From Halobacillus ihumii (lineage in GTDB: Bacteria; Bacillota; Bacilli; Bacillales; Halobacillaceae), in NCBI RefSeq assembly GCF_902726645.1, contig NZ_CACVAO010000001.1:2481362-2545361 (forward strand): a DNA stretch of 64,000 nt, in the 5' to 3' direction. Positions 1 through 8,358 of this stretch are shown piece by piece. Numbering within the stretch: position 1 is the first letter of the stretch; each line of letters begins with the position of its first letter. The notes beneath the pieces were generated by a model. The model made no database searches. It was not told where the DNA came from and saw only the letters and a list, made by a program, of their open reading frames with translations. A program made the translations under genes and the position numbers.

Positions 1-570
1 TTATCTGTCGGTTTAGAATCAGTGAAGGACCTTGTAAATGACCTGGATCGTGCCATTGCGACAGCAACTGGTAAAGAAACTGATTCAGCAATTACTGAAA
101 ATGATGAAGGTGTAATCAAGTGGGCCCTCCAGTCTGCTCAAGTCACCGAAGAACAGGATGGAGAACAAGTGACTCGTCCGAAGCGGCTGGCGGTTGTAGG
201 CTTAAGCGGCAAACCTTCTCGTCCCAGCCATCGTTTAGCCCGTAAAATGCAGCGTCTTGGTTATCAAATTGTACCGGTCAATCCGAGAGAGGATGAGGTT
301 TTGGGAGAAAAAGCATACCCGGACATTAGTTCCATTCCTTTCAAAATAGACGTGGTTCAAATCTTCCGCAGTCCGGAGGCAGCGATTGAAATTGCCAAGG
401 AAGCAGCAACCGTTCAGCCTGGGGTGTTCTGGCTGCAAGAAGGAGTTATTTCACCGGAAGCAGCACGAATTGCTAGTGAGGCAGGTTTACAAGTGGTTCA
501 TAACCGTTGTACCTACAAAGAAGCACAGCGCCTGAGAGGGACGATTGATACGTACGCATGCGAAATTTAA
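1..570 (+). CDS. C-terminal part of an O-acetylhomoserine sulfhydrylase-like protein fused to a CoA-binding domain (5' end outside window)
   Basis: The frame is open from base 1, so the gene starts upstream of the window. The first residues (LSVGLESVKDLVNDLD) match the very end of O-acetylhomoserine (thiol)-lyase, a PLP enzyme that makes homocysteine from O-acetylhomoserine and sulfide. About 30 linker residues follow, then a Rossmann CoA_binding_2 domain of the YccU type (VVGLSGKPSRPSHR, VPVNPRE, DVVQIFRSPEAA, WLQEGVI, VVHNRC). A GTG at 22 could be called as a start but has no ribosome binding site and would cut through the MetY tail. The sulfonate-type ABC transporter genes follow 18 bp downstream, which supports a role in sulfur assimilation. 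The domain assignment is by eye; the fusion is inferred from one open frame. Confidence 0.75.
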   Translation, partial: LSVGLESVKDLVNDLDRAIATATGKETDSAITENDEGVIKWALQSAQVTEEQDGEQVTRPKRLAVVGLSGKPSRPSHRLARKMQRLGYQIVPVNPREDEVLGEKAYPDISSIPFKIDVVQIFRSPEAAIEIAKEAATVQPGVFWLQEGVISPEAARIASEAGLQVVHNRCTYKEAQRLRGTIDTYACEI

Positions 571-588
571 TGTAACGGGGGCAAACGG

Positions 589-1572
589 ATGAAAACAAAA
601 TATTTACTCCTTACTCTCACACTTCTACTGACGGTGACCTTAATTGGCTGTTCCAGTAATGCAGAAGGGGAGAGCGGCAAACCTGATAAAGTTACACTTG
701 ATTATGCTTATTATTCACCGACCAGCCTTGTTTTAAAAGAGAAAGGCTGGGCCGAGGAAGCCTTTAAAGAACAAGGAATCGAAGTAGAATTCGTATTGAG
801 CCAAGGCAGTAATAAGGCCCTTGAGTTCTTGAACTCAAGCAGTGTAGATTTCAGTTCTTCAGCGGGGGCGGCAGCATTGATGGCAAAGGCGAATGGCTCA
901 CCGGTTGAGTCAGTGTACTTGTATTCTAAACCTGAGTGGACAGCACTTGTCACAAACGCGGACTCCGGTATTTCTTCCGTCAAGGATTTAAAAGGGAAAA
1001 AAGTTGCCGCTACATTAGGTACAGATCCTTATATTTTCTTAGTTCGAGCTTTAAAGGAGCATGGGATGTCGCCAGATGATATTGAACTGGTCAATTTACA
1101 GCATGCCGATGGGGCAGCAGCCTTAACTGCAGGCAATGTGGATGCATGGGCTGGTCTTGATCCTCACATGGCAAGACTTGAACTTGAATCTGACGCGAAA
1201 CTATTTTACCGCGAACCAACTTTTAATACGTATGGTTCATTAAATGTCCGATCTGAGTACGCTGAAAAGCATCCTCAAATCGTAAAAACAGTGATTGAAG
1301 TATATGAACGAGCACGGAAATGGACGATTGAGCATCCTGAAGAAGCGGCGCAAATATTAGCTGAAGAAGCCAATATTGATTTAGCCGTAGCTAAAAAGGA
1401 AATGGAGCGTAACGACTTTTCCAACCCTATTCCAGGGCAATCCTTAAAAGAGACGGTTAAGGGTGCTGGTGAGGTGTTGAAAGATGTTGAAATCATTGAT
1501 CAAAGTGTAAATATAGAGGAACTAACGAATGAACTTGTTAATCCGAGCTTTGCTAAGGAAGTTATCGAATAA
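589..1572 (+). CDS. Sulfonate/nitrate/taurine-type ABC transporter substrate-binding lipoprotein
   Basis: This 327-residue protein has a lipoprotein signal peptide (hydrophobic stretch ending LIGCSS, with the lipidated Cys near residue 21). The mature part resembles the SsuA/TauA/ThiY group: an early YYSP segment, a KALEFLNSSSVDFS segment, and DLKGKKVAATLGT. It should capture an aliphatic sulfonate or similar small sulfur compound outside the membrane and hand it to the permease encoded next. The ribosome binding site GGGGGC lies just before ATG 589. The exact ligand cannot be read from sequence; a thiamine precursor or nitrate-type ligand is possible, but the neighbouring MetY fusion favours sulfur. 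Confidence 0.8.
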   Translation: MKTKYLLLTLTLLLTVTLIGCSSNAEGESGKPDKVTLDYAYYSPTSLVLKEKGWAEEAFKEQGIEVEFVLSQGSNKALEFLNSSSVDFSSSAGAAALMAKANGSPVESVYLYSKPEWTALVTNADSGISSVKDLKGKKVAATLGTDPYIFLVRALKEHGMSPDDIELVNLQHADGAAALTAGNVDAWAGLDPHMARLELESDAKLFYREPTFNTYGSLNVRSEYAEKHPQIVKTVIEVYERARKWTIEHPEEAAQILAEEANIDLAVAKKEMERNDFSNPIPGQSLKETVKGAGEVLKDVEIIDQSVNIEELTNELVNPSFAKEVIE

Positions 1573-1596
1573 TGGATGGTAGGGAGGAGTGAAAAG

Positions 1597-2430
1597 ATGT
1601 CAAGTCAATCTGAAACAGCCGTCAGACCTTCAGTGGAAAGACGCGGCAAACCAAATTTTAATCCGTTTACATCCAATTTGTTTATAGGAAGTCTCCTCCC
1701 TATTGTTCTTATTATCATTTGGGAAGTTGCTTCAAGAAGTGGATGGGTAGCTCCTTACTTGCTTCCTGCCCCCTCAGTGGTTTTGGAGGAAATAGTAGGA
1801 ATGGCGCAAGAGGGTGAACTATGGGGGCACATATCGATTACTTTATACCGTGTATTTGCAGGGTTTCTATTAGGGATGATAGCGGCTGCGATTTTAGGTG
1901 CTGCTACTGGATATATTAGGATCGTTGAAAAAATCCTTGATCCGATGCTGCAGGCGCTAAGGGCGATTCCGTCATTAGCATGGGTGCCCCTGTTTGTTTT
2001 ATGGATCGGTATCGGAGAAGCCTCTAAAATTACGCTGGTTGCAGTTGGAGTATTCTTCCCAATTTACTTAAATTTGACCTCTGGTATTCAAGGGGTGGAT
2101 CGAAAGCTGATCGAAGTGGGGCGTATGTATCATTTCACAAGCCTGCAGCAAATCCGCAAAATCATTTTTCCTGCCGCGCTGCCTTCTTTTTTAGTAGGGG
2201 TGCGAAGCGGGCTCAGTCTTGGGTGGATGTTTGTTGTTGCAGCTGAACTCCTGGGTGCAAGTCAAGGATTGGGGTATTTGATGGTATTTGGGCAAAATAC
2301 TTCTTCTCCTGAGCTGGTAATCGGAAGTATCGTGCTTTTTGCGATCTTTGGGAAAATAACCGACGAGATCTTGAAGCGGATTCAGACACGGACTCTGCGC
2401 TGGCAAGATAGTATAGAAAATTCGGTTTAG
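1597..2430 (+). CDS. ABC transporter permease, sulfonate type (SsuC-like)
   Basis: A 277-residue inner-membrane permease with about six membrane segments and the BPD_transp_1 coupling region (around RAIPSLAWVPLFVLWIG and the later EVGRMYHF). It would form the channel for the substrate delivered by the upstream lipoprotein. The start is ATG 1597, because GGGAGGAG at 1582-1589 is placed for it; the in-frame ATG at 1576 lies before that ribosome binding site. It sits 24 bp after the binding-protein gene and 15 bp before the ATPase gene, in one operon. Confidence 0.82.
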   Translation: MSSQSETAVRPSVERRGKPNFNPFTSNLFIGSLLPIVLIIIWEVASRSGWVAPYLLPAPSVVLEEIVGMAQEGELWGHISITLYRVFAGFLLGMIAAAILGAATGYIRIVEKILDPMLQALRAIPSLAWVPLFVLWIGIGEASKITLVAVGVFFPIYLNLTSGIQGVDRKLIEVGRMYHFTSLQQIRKIIFPAALPSFLVGVRSGLSLGWMFVVAAELLGASQGLGYLMVFGQNTSSPELVIGSIVLFAIFGKITDEILKRIQTRTLRWQDSIENSV

Positions 2431-2445
2431 AGGGGAGGAGAAATT

Positions 2446-3159
2446 ATGCTGGCAGTAAATCAGGTTACTCGTGTTTTTCAAAATGGTAAGGCAGGCTTCA
2501 AGAACGTTTCGATTCGATTAACTAAAGGAGAGGTTGTCGGTGTCCTTGGCACAAGCGGGTGTGGGAAAAGCACCTTGCTAAGAGTGCTTTCCGGGTTAGA
2601 TGTTCATTATCAAGGGCAGATCGATACTACCGTTAGTGATGCTGAACATGCCTTTGGGATGATGTTTCAAGAGCCTAGGCTGATGCCATGGCTCTCGGTT
2701 TGGGAAAACATTACCTTTGGAGTAGCCAGAAAACAAAACAGAGACCAGGCTATCGATTTACTTCAAACCGTTGGGCTTGAAGGGTTTGAAAATCACTATC
2801 CTAAAGATCTGTCTGGCGGCATGGCTCAGCGTGTAGCAATTGCCCGTTCATTACTCAACCGGCCTGAAATTTTATTACTTGATGAACCATTAAGTGCACT
2901 AGATGCATTTACGAAGATGCAACTGCAGGATTTACTGCTTTCCATCTTTGAAAACCATCAAACGACGACCCTGCTTGTTACCCATGACATTGATGAGGCT
3001 CTTTATCTATGCGATCGTGTGGTCATTATGAGAGGGCAACCGGGCAGAATTCAAACCGAAATATCGATAGATAAACCGAAACCACGCAGCCGAGGCGATG
3101 CCTATTTAGCACATCTAAAAGAAGAAATTTTGCAAGAATTAGACTTTACTAGAGTATAA
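2446..3159 (+). CDS. ABC transporter ATP-binding protein, sulfonate type (SsuB-like)
   Basis: A 237-residue ATPase that powers the preceding transporter from the cytoplasmic side. Walker A is GTSGCGKST (about residues 35-43), the Q-loop is in MMFQEPRLMPW, the signature is LSGGMAQR, and Walker B is ILLLDEP followed by LSALDA and the switch histidine in VTHD. All catalytic motifs are intact. The ribosome binding site GGGGAGGAG precedes ATG 2446 and the next gene starts 15 bp after the stop. The short spacer and complete set of three components indicate a functional importer. Confidence 0.88.
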   Translation: MLAVNQVTRVFQNGKAGFKNVSIRLTKGEVVGVLGTSGCGKSTLLRVLSGLDVHYQGQIDTTVSDAEHAFGMMFQEPRLMPWLSVWENITFGVARKQNRDQAIDLLQTVGLEGFENHYPKDLSGGMAQRVAIARSLLNRPEILLLDEPLSALDAFTKMQLQDLLLSIFENHQTTTLLVTHDIDEALYLCDRVVIMRGQPGRIQTEISIDKPKPRSRGDAYLAHLKEEILQELDFTRV

Positions 3160-3174
3160 AGGAGGATTTGAGGC

Positions 3175-4866
3175 ATGTCTGATTCAATTCTACCTCCAAG
3201 GCGCGGGAGTTATAACATAGCAGAAGAATGGATGGAAGGAGAGCCTTTCTCCTGGGAGCGAGTTCATCCAACCTTTACCTGGTATCGTACAGGACAGGTA
3301 AACATGACTTATGAATGTGTAGATCGCCATGTTCTTAATGGAAAGGGGGAGAAGACAGCTCTGCGGTACTTTTCAGATACCGAGAATTTCTCATTGACTT
3401 ACAGAGAATTGCAGCAAGAAGTGAATCGCTGGAGCCATGTACTTGCGGCATCTGGTGTGAAGAAAGGTGACTTTGTATTTGTTTTCTTACCGAAGCACCC
3501 ATATTGTTATATTGCCATGCTGGCGGCAATAAAGGTTGGGGCTGTTGTAGGGCCATTATTTGAAGCCTTTATGGAGGAGGCAGTTCGTGATCGGATCAAT
3601 GATTGTGAAGGTGAATTTCTGATTACCGATTCCAGCTTTCTATCCCGTGTTCATCGTGAGGAAATCCCGAGTTTAAAGAAGGTCTTTACAACAGACAAAG
3701 AAGCAGGAGAGGCAGATTTATCGATTACAGCTGAGGCTGAAAAAGCTGATGACGAGTTTGATACCGTCTGGGTGGACCTTGATGATGGTTTAAATATTCA
3801 TTATACATCAGGTTCCACAGGCAAGCCGAAAGGGATTATACATGCTCACCGAAATATGATTCAGCAATACCAGACAGGTCGCTGGGTACTTGATCTAAAG
3901 GATGATGATATTTACTGGTGTACTGCTCATCCAGGCTGGGTCACAGGAACGGTGTACGGTGTGTTTGCCCCTCTGCTAAACGGTGTTACGACAGTGATTC
4001 ACGGCGGCCGCTTTTCAGCAGAAGCCTGGTATCAAGTACTTGAGCACGCTGGAGTGACGGTATGGTATAGCGCGCCGACTGCTTTCCGTATGCTGAAGGC
4101 AGTGGGTGATAAAACATTAAAGAAATATGATCTTTCCTCATTAAGACATATTCTGAGTGTGGGGGAACCACTAAATCCGGAAGTTATCCATTGGGGTGTA
4201 GAAGCCTTAAACTTAAGAATTCATGACACATGGTGGATGACAGAAACAGGTGCACAATTAGTGGCTAACTTGCCTACACGTCCCATTAAACCGGGTTCGA
4301 TGGGACGTCCGATTCCAGGCATAGAGGTTGCCGTGTTAAATGAAGAAGGAGATGAGCTGCGTCCTGGCGAAACCGGGCATTTAGCCATCCGATCTTCCTG
4401 GCCTGCTATTATGAAGGAAGTTTGGAAAAACGAACAAAAATATCAATCTTACTTTCCTTATGGAAAAGAGTGGTACATTGCAGGAGACCTTGCCTATTTA
4501 GATGAAGATGGTTATGTGTTTTTCCAGGGTAGAAGCGATGACATGATCAATTCATCTGGAGAACGCATTGGTCCTTTTGAAGTTGAAAGCAAGCTGCTTG
4601 AGCACCCAGCTGTGAAAGAGGCAGGAGTAATTGGCAAGCCTGATCCAGTCCGGGGCGAGATTGTTAAAGCCTTTATTGCATTGAATGATAGCTTTCAGGA
4701 AAGTAAAGAGCTGATCGAGGAGGTTCGCTTATTTGTCCGAGGCCGACTAGCTGCTCACTCTGCTCCTCGAGAAATCGAGGTGATTCAAGAGTTGCCGAAA
4801 ACACAGATAAGCGGAAAGGTGTTAAGAAGAGAATTGAAAAAAGGAGAGATTAACCAGGCAGGGTAA
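3175..4866 (+). CDS. AMP-forming acyl-CoA synthetase (acetyl-CoA synthetase-like)
   Basis: A 563-residue ANL-superfamily ligase that should activate a carboxylic acid to an acyl-AMP and then an acyl-CoA. The phosphate-binding loop YTSGSTGKPKG, the WWMTETG motif, the IAGDLAYLDEDGYVFFQGRSDD hinge region split across two motifs, and the C-terminal catalytic lysine context (PKTQISGKVLRREL) are present. Overall it resembles AcsA, but it is shorter than classical 640-650-residue Acs and the substrate is not clear. It is the last gene of the operon with the MetY-CoA-binding fusion and the sulfur-type ABC transporter, so its acyl-CoA product may be what the CoA-binding domain recognises; that link is inference. 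Confidence 0.82.
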   Translation: MSDSILPPRRGSYNIAEEWMEGEPFSWERVHPTFTWYRTGQVNMTYECVDRHVLNGKGEKTALRYFSDTENFSLTYRELQQEVNRWSHVLAASGVKKGDFVFVFLPKHPYCYIAMLAAIKVGAVVGPLFEAFMEEAVRDRINDCEGEFLITDSSFLSRVHREEIPSLKKVFTTDKEAGEADLSITAEAEKADDEFDTVWVDLDDGLNIHYTSGSTGKPKGIIHAHRNMIQQYQTGRWVLDLKDDDIYWCTAHPGWVTGTVYGVFAPLLNGVTTVIHGGRFSAEAWYQVLEHAGVTVWYSAPTAFRMLKAVGDKTLKKYDLSSLRHILSVGEPLNPEVIHWGVEALNLRIHDTWWMTETGAQLVANLPTRPIKPGSMGRPIPGIEVAVLNEEGDELRPGETGHLAIRSSWPAIMKEVWKNEQKYQSYFPYGKEWYIAGDLAYLDEDGYVFFQGRSDDMINSSGERIGPFEVESKLLEHPAVKEAGVIGKPDPVRGEIVKAFIALNDSFQESKELIEEVRLFVRGRLAAHSAPREIEVIQELPKTQISGKVLRRELKKGEINQAG

Positions 4867-4884
4867 TTCATTACCCTGCTTTTC
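4858..4884 (+). terminator. Rho-independent terminator of the sulfur/acyl-CoA operon
   Basis: GCAGGGTAAT and ATTACCCTGC form a perfect 10-bp stem with a 2-nt spacer, followed by TTTTCTT. The stop codon TAA (4864-4866) of the acyl-CoA synthetase lies inside the 5' arm. Confidence 0.85.
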
Positions 4885-5019
4885 TTATGTAGGAAACAGG
4901 TTAAATATACATACTTTTCATACTTGTATAAGGTCAACTCCTGGGTACAGTGTGAACCTTTAGTAAGTAGGCTTATTCCCTACATGACAGGGTTTTCATG
5001 AAAATGTTTTTTCGAAAAA

Positions 5020-5050
5020 GTGATCCAAGGGATGTTTTTTTTCGATAGCT
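5020..5050 (+). promoter_or_regulatory. Candidate ECF sigma promoter driving the sigma/anti-sigma operon
   Basis: GTGATCC (5020-5026), a 16-bp spacer and CGATAGCT (5043-5050). The same two boxes with the same 16-bp spacing occur at 6567-6597, before the surface-protein gene. The match in sequence and spacing suggests that the sigma factor encoded here recognises both and so controls its own operon. The rest of the 4885-5129 intergenic stretch holds no gene that I can support. Confidence 0.7.
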
Positions 5051-5129
5051 AGGTAAGCATGGCTCCAATAGAAGATATATACCTTAATGATATGCTATGA
5101 TAGCTTTATCCACCACAAAGGAGTGTGCT

Positions 5130-5693
5130 ATGAGCAATCAAGACTTAGAGCTCTATCACCAGATGATGGGTGGCGATAAGCAGGCACTCGAAACTATCTA
5201 CGATAAATACGAACGACTGCTTTACTCATTTGTCATGAAGTTATCTGGAGATCAGACATTAGCCGAGGAAGTATTACAAGAAGTTTTCATTAAGCTATGG
5301 ACGAACAAAGCAACATATGATGAGACAAAAGGAAAGTTTTCATCTTGGATCGTCACCATCACAAGATACACAGCAATTGATATCATTCGTAAAAATAAAA
5401 AACATGCTGTTGCCTTAGAGGAAGAGACTGATCTTCCTGAGCAAGCCGGTGATTCTACAGAAGATTTAGTGGAATGGAAAGAACAGGGAGAAAAGGTTAG
5501 GCGGGCAGTCAAGGAATTATCGAACGAACAAAAACAAATGGTGGAACTGTTTTATTTCAAGGGATTAAGTCAACGGGAAATTTCTGAAACATGTAATCTC
5601 CCTCTAGGTACAGTAAAAGGCAGGCTGCGCCTTGCAGTAAAGCATCTAAAAACACATTTATCACAAGGGAAAGGGGGCGTTCATGATGCGTAA
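5130..5693 (+). CDS. ECF-type RNA polymerase sigma factor (SigK/SigZ-like)
   Basis: A 187-residue ECF sigma factor with region 2 (YDKYERLLYSFVMKLSGD, AEEVLQEVFIKLW, then FSSWIVTITRYTAIDIIRK) and region 4 (LSNEQKQMVELFYFKGLSQREISETCNLPLGTVKGRLRLA split across helix-turn-helix). It directs RNA polymerase to alternative promoters when released by its anti-sigma factor. AAGGAG at 5118-5123 fixes the start at ATG 5130; an upstream in-frame ATG at 5097 has no ribosome binding site. Its stop overlaps the start of the anti-sigma gene by 11 bp, which indicates translational coupling. Confidence 0.88.
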   Translation: MSNQDLELYHQMMGGDKQALETIYDKYERLLYSFVMKLSGDQTLAEEVLQEVFIKLWTNKATYDETKGKFSSWIVTITRYTAIDIIRKNKKHAVALEEETDLPEQAGDSTEDLVEWKEQGEKVRRAVKELSNEQKQMVELFYFKGLSQREISETCNLPLGTVKGRLRLAVKHLKTHLSQGKGGVHDA

Positions 5694-6495
5694 CGAATGC
5701 GAGAAAGTAATTGATTATTTTAATAATCAGTTGACCGAAAATGAACAAAATGAATTCGAGAAACATCTGGAAACGTGTGGCGAGTGCCGAGAAGAGTTAG
5801 CAGAGCTTCGTGCACTTACAGAAGATTTAGCGTTCGCTTCAGAGCCCGTCAACCCTCCGGAAGGTATGAAAGATCGTGTGTTAGGTGCTGTTTTTGCAGA
5901 GGAATCGAATGATACGAACGAGGAAGAATCTGACTACTCAGAGGATCATCATAATTCCTCAGTTGTAGCATTTGAGCCCAAAAAGGATAAAGATACTTCA
6001 GAACATGAAGAGTTATCGCAAAAAAATAAAAAACCTTGGCTCATGCGCGGTTTAGCTGCTGCGTTGATTTTATCTATAGCAGGTAATTTATATGCAGTGA
6101 TGAACGAACAAGAGTCAGCGACACAGCCAGAACCTGATAAAGATCCGACAATAAGTACAGACGAAATTACAACGAAGGTTCAGCTGCAAGGTGAGACAGA
6201 TGCGCGGGCAACAGCTTCACTTATTCAACAGGAAGACGGAAATCTCCTCACATTACAGGCTGATGCCCTGGAGCAATTAGAAGGAGAAGAAGTGTATCAA
6301 GTCTGGTTAATTGAAGGTAAAAAACCGTATCGAGCCGGAACATTTGTGGCAAATGAAAACGGGGAAGGTGCAGTCGCTTATGCGATGGAGCAACTCCCTG
6401 AAGGTACCAATTGGGATGCGGTAGCGATATCGAGAGAACCTGATGCTACCAGCCAGACGCCACAAGGTAAAGTGATCTTACAAGCAGAATTATAA
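5683..6495 (+). CDS. RskA-type transmembrane anti-sigma factor with zinc-binding anti-sigma domain
   Basis: A 270-residue anti-sigma factor. The N-terminus carries the zinc anti-sigma signature (C6, H28, C32, C35; HLETCGEC). An acidic linker follows, then one membrane segment (about residues 119-139) and an extracytoplasmic RskA domain (about 165-270, with VYQVWLIEG and RAGTFVANENGEG). It should hold the cognate sigma factor at the membrane until regulated proteolysis or redox change releases it. The start overlaps the sigma gene (ATG 5683 or 5686). The arrangement matches the mycobacterial SigK-RskA pair, in which the regulated targets are secreted or surface proteins. Confidence 0.87.
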   Translation: MMRNECEKVIDYFNNQLTENEQNEFEKHLETCGECREELAELRALTEDLAFASEPVNPPEGMKDRVLGAVFAEESNDTNEEESDYSEDHHNSSVVAFEPKKDKDTSEHEELSQKNKKPWLMRGLAAALILSIAGNLYAVMNEQESATQPEPDKDPTISTDEITTKVQLQGETDARATASLIQQEDGNLLTLQADALEQLEGEEVYQVWLIEGKKPYRAGTFVANENGEGAVAYAMEQLPEGTNWDAVAISREPDATSQTPQGKVILQAEL

Positions 6496-6512
6496 TAAGC
6501 AAAATGACACGT

Positions 6513-6548
6513 GCAGACAGGTTTTCACAACTGTCTGCAATTTTTTTG
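6513..6548 (+). terminator. Rho-independent terminator after the anti-sigma gene
   Basis: GCAGACAG, a 10-nt loop, CTGTCTGC, then AATTTTTTT. It separates the sigma/anti-sigma operon from the surface-protein gene, so the latter needs its own promoter. Confidence 0.85.
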
Positions 6549-6566
6549 AAATTTTTCAGGAAAATA

Positions 6567-6597
6567 GTGATCCATTTATAATTTGCCTTCGATAGCT
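6567..6597 (+). promoter_or_regulatory. Candidate ECF promoter of the surface-protein gene
   Basis: GTGATCC (6567-6573), 16 bp, CGATAGCT (6590-6597). It is identical in both boxes and in spacing to the element at 5020-5050 upstream of the sigma gene, while the spacers differ. It lies 37 bp before ATG 6635, a plausible distance for transcription start and leader. Confidence 0.7.
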
Positions 6598-6634
6598 AAG
6601 TGAATAAACAAAACAAGAAGGGGAGATTGTTAAA

Positions 6635-7969
6635 ATGGATATGAAAAAAGCACTGTTTGCCGTACCGTTAAGTGTTTCACTGTTACTGCCGACGTCGTTG
6701 GATGTAGTAAATGCTGAAGAGCACAATATGCCTACAGTTGAAACAGAAGCTGTTGAGCTTCGGTCAACGTTAGACAAATTGTTTAGTGAGCACGCATACC
6801 TAGCTGTTGAAACTATGAGAAAAGGAGCAGAAGGAGCTGCTGACTTTAAAGCTTCAGCAAATGCTTTAGCTGCAAATACGGAAGACCTTTCTGCAGCAAT
6901 CGCCTCTGTTTACGGTGAAAAGGCAGGAGAGAAATTCCAGCAAATGTGGAGTGAGCACATTGGTTATTTCGTTGATTATGTCAAAGCAACTGGCAGTGGA
7001 GATGAAGAAGCGAAGCAAGCTGCTCTTGATGAACTTGAGCAATATCGTCAGGACTTCTCTCAATTCATTTCAACAGCAACAGAGGGTGCTGTAAAAGCAG
7101 ATGGATTAGCCGAAGGATTACAAATGCACGTTAACCAGCTGATTGGTGCATTTGATGCTTATGTAGCTGGTAATTATGCCGAAGCATATGCAAAAGAACG
7201 TAAAGCCATTGACCATATGTATGGCGTAAGTAAAGGATTGTCTAAAGCTATTGTCAACCAATTCCCGGATAAATTTAACCATACCAAAGCTGTAACACCT
7301 GCTGCTGATCTTCGTTCTAATTTGAACCACTTACTAGGTGAACATGCAGGACTAGCTATGATGGCTATGCAAAATGGTTTAGATGGTTCTGAAGACTTTC
7401 AAGCATCTGCAGAAGCATTAGTAGCTAACACGGAAGACTTATCCGCAGCCATTGCCTCAGTTTACGGAGAAGAAGCTGGGCAGAAGTTTAAAGAAATGTG
7501 GTCAGGACACATCGCTGATTTCGTAACTTACGTGAAAGGAACAGCCGCTGGTGATGAAGCTCAAAAAGAGAAAGCATTACAAGCCTTGGAAGACTACCGT
7601 GCAGACTTCTCTGAATTCATTGCAACAGCAACGGAAGGTAAAGTTCCGGCTGATGTTCTTTCCAGTGGATTACAGGAACACGTTGGCTATTTAATCGGAA
7701 CATTTGATCAATATGCTGCCGAAGATTATAAGCAAGCGTATGACACTTTAAGAGACTCTTATGCACACATGTTTATGACTTCTAAAGCTCTCTCAGGTGG
7801 AATTGTAAGCCAGTTCCCAGATAAATTTGCTATGGAGAGTATGCCATCAGATATGCCGAAAACCGGCATGGGTGGAACAGCTGCAAACAATGATCTATGG
7901 ATCTTTGCTTCTATTCTTGCACTAGTTGGGGCTGCTGGAGTTTACCTTCGTAAGCAGTCTAAACAATAA
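6635..7969 (+). CDS. Sortase-anchored surface protein with two tandem four-histidine helical domains
   Basis: A 444-residue exported protein with a signal peptide (cleavage likely after VNA, residue 27), two homologous domains (about 42-216 and 226-400), a sortase signal MPKTG at 407-411, a hydrophobic segment and a basic tail RKQSKQ. In the first domain His53, His108, His165 and His194 recur in the second as His237, His292, His349 and His378, each exactly 184 residues later. Such conserved spacing suggests metal or cofactor binding in a helical bundle; that is inference. I do not recognise a named family. The upstream ECF promoter and sigma/anti-sigma operon indicate that it is a target of that stress response. 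Confidence 0.78.
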   Translation: MDMKKALFAVPLSVSLLLPTSLDVVNAEEHNMPTVETEAVELRSTLDKLFSEHAYLAVETMRKGAEGAADFKASANALAANTEDLSAAIASVYGEKAGEKFQQMWSEHIGYFVDYVKATGSGDEEAKQAALDELEQYRQDFSQFISTATEGAVKADGLAEGLQMHVNQLIGAFDAYVAGNYAEAYAKERKAIDHMYGVSKGLSKAIVNQFPDKFNHTKAVTPAADLRSNLNHLLGEHAGLAMMAMQNGLDGSEDFQASAEALVANTEDLSAAIASVYGEEAGQKFKEMWSGHIADFVTYVKGTAAGDEAQKEKALQALEDYRADFSEFIATATEGKVPADVLSSGLQEHVGYLIGTFDQYAAEDYKQAYDTLRDSYAHMFMTSKALSGGIVSQFPDKFAMESMPSDMPKTGMGGTAANNDLWIFASILALVGAAGVYLRKQSKQ

Positions 7970-7996
7970 TTCGATTGATCTCTTATTAAGCCAGAA

Positions 7997-8028
7997 AACT
8001 GTCTCCTGTTCAGGAGGCAGTTTTTTTT
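7997..8028 (+). terminator. Rho-independent terminator of the surface-protein gene
   Basis: AACTGTCTCCT pairs with AGGAGGCAGTT across a short loop, with one G-U pair, followed by eight or more T. Confidence 0.87.
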
Positions 8029-8129
8029 ATTCTGGCAGGATACCGGGGAGTATAATTAAACCGATGTGTTGTCTGCTGAGTAATTGGGTATAAATGTAGT
8101 AGAGGACACTTGCGGAAGAGGTGAGTTAG

Positions 8130-8351
8130 ATGTATTCGGTGACATTACAAAAAATATTAATTTACATTGGCTGGGGCATCATTATCGGAGCCATTATAGG
8201 ATTTAGTGCAGTATTAGGTTTTGATCTTGATGGATCAGTATTTGTGCTATCGATTTTTCTAAGTATTTTTGGAGTATTTCTGGCAGCTATGTATGCAGAG
8301 CTTTATCATATACGTGAAGCCGTAAATAAACAGCGGCGAGAACATAAATAA
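8130..8351 (+). CDS. Small two-helix membrane protein, function unknown
   Basis: A 73-residue protein with two predicted membrane segments (about residues 9-28 and 35-54), a short glycine/aspartate turn between them and a charged C-terminal tail ending KQRREHK. A purine-rich GAAGAGGTGAG lies before ATG 8130. I do not recognise a family. It is monocistronic, with its own terminator downstream. Confidence 0.6.
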   Translation: MYSVTLQKILIYIGWGIIIGAIIGFSAVLGFDLDGSVFVLSIFLSIFGVFLAAMYAELYHIREAVNKQRREHK

Positions 8352-8358
8352 CTGAAAG

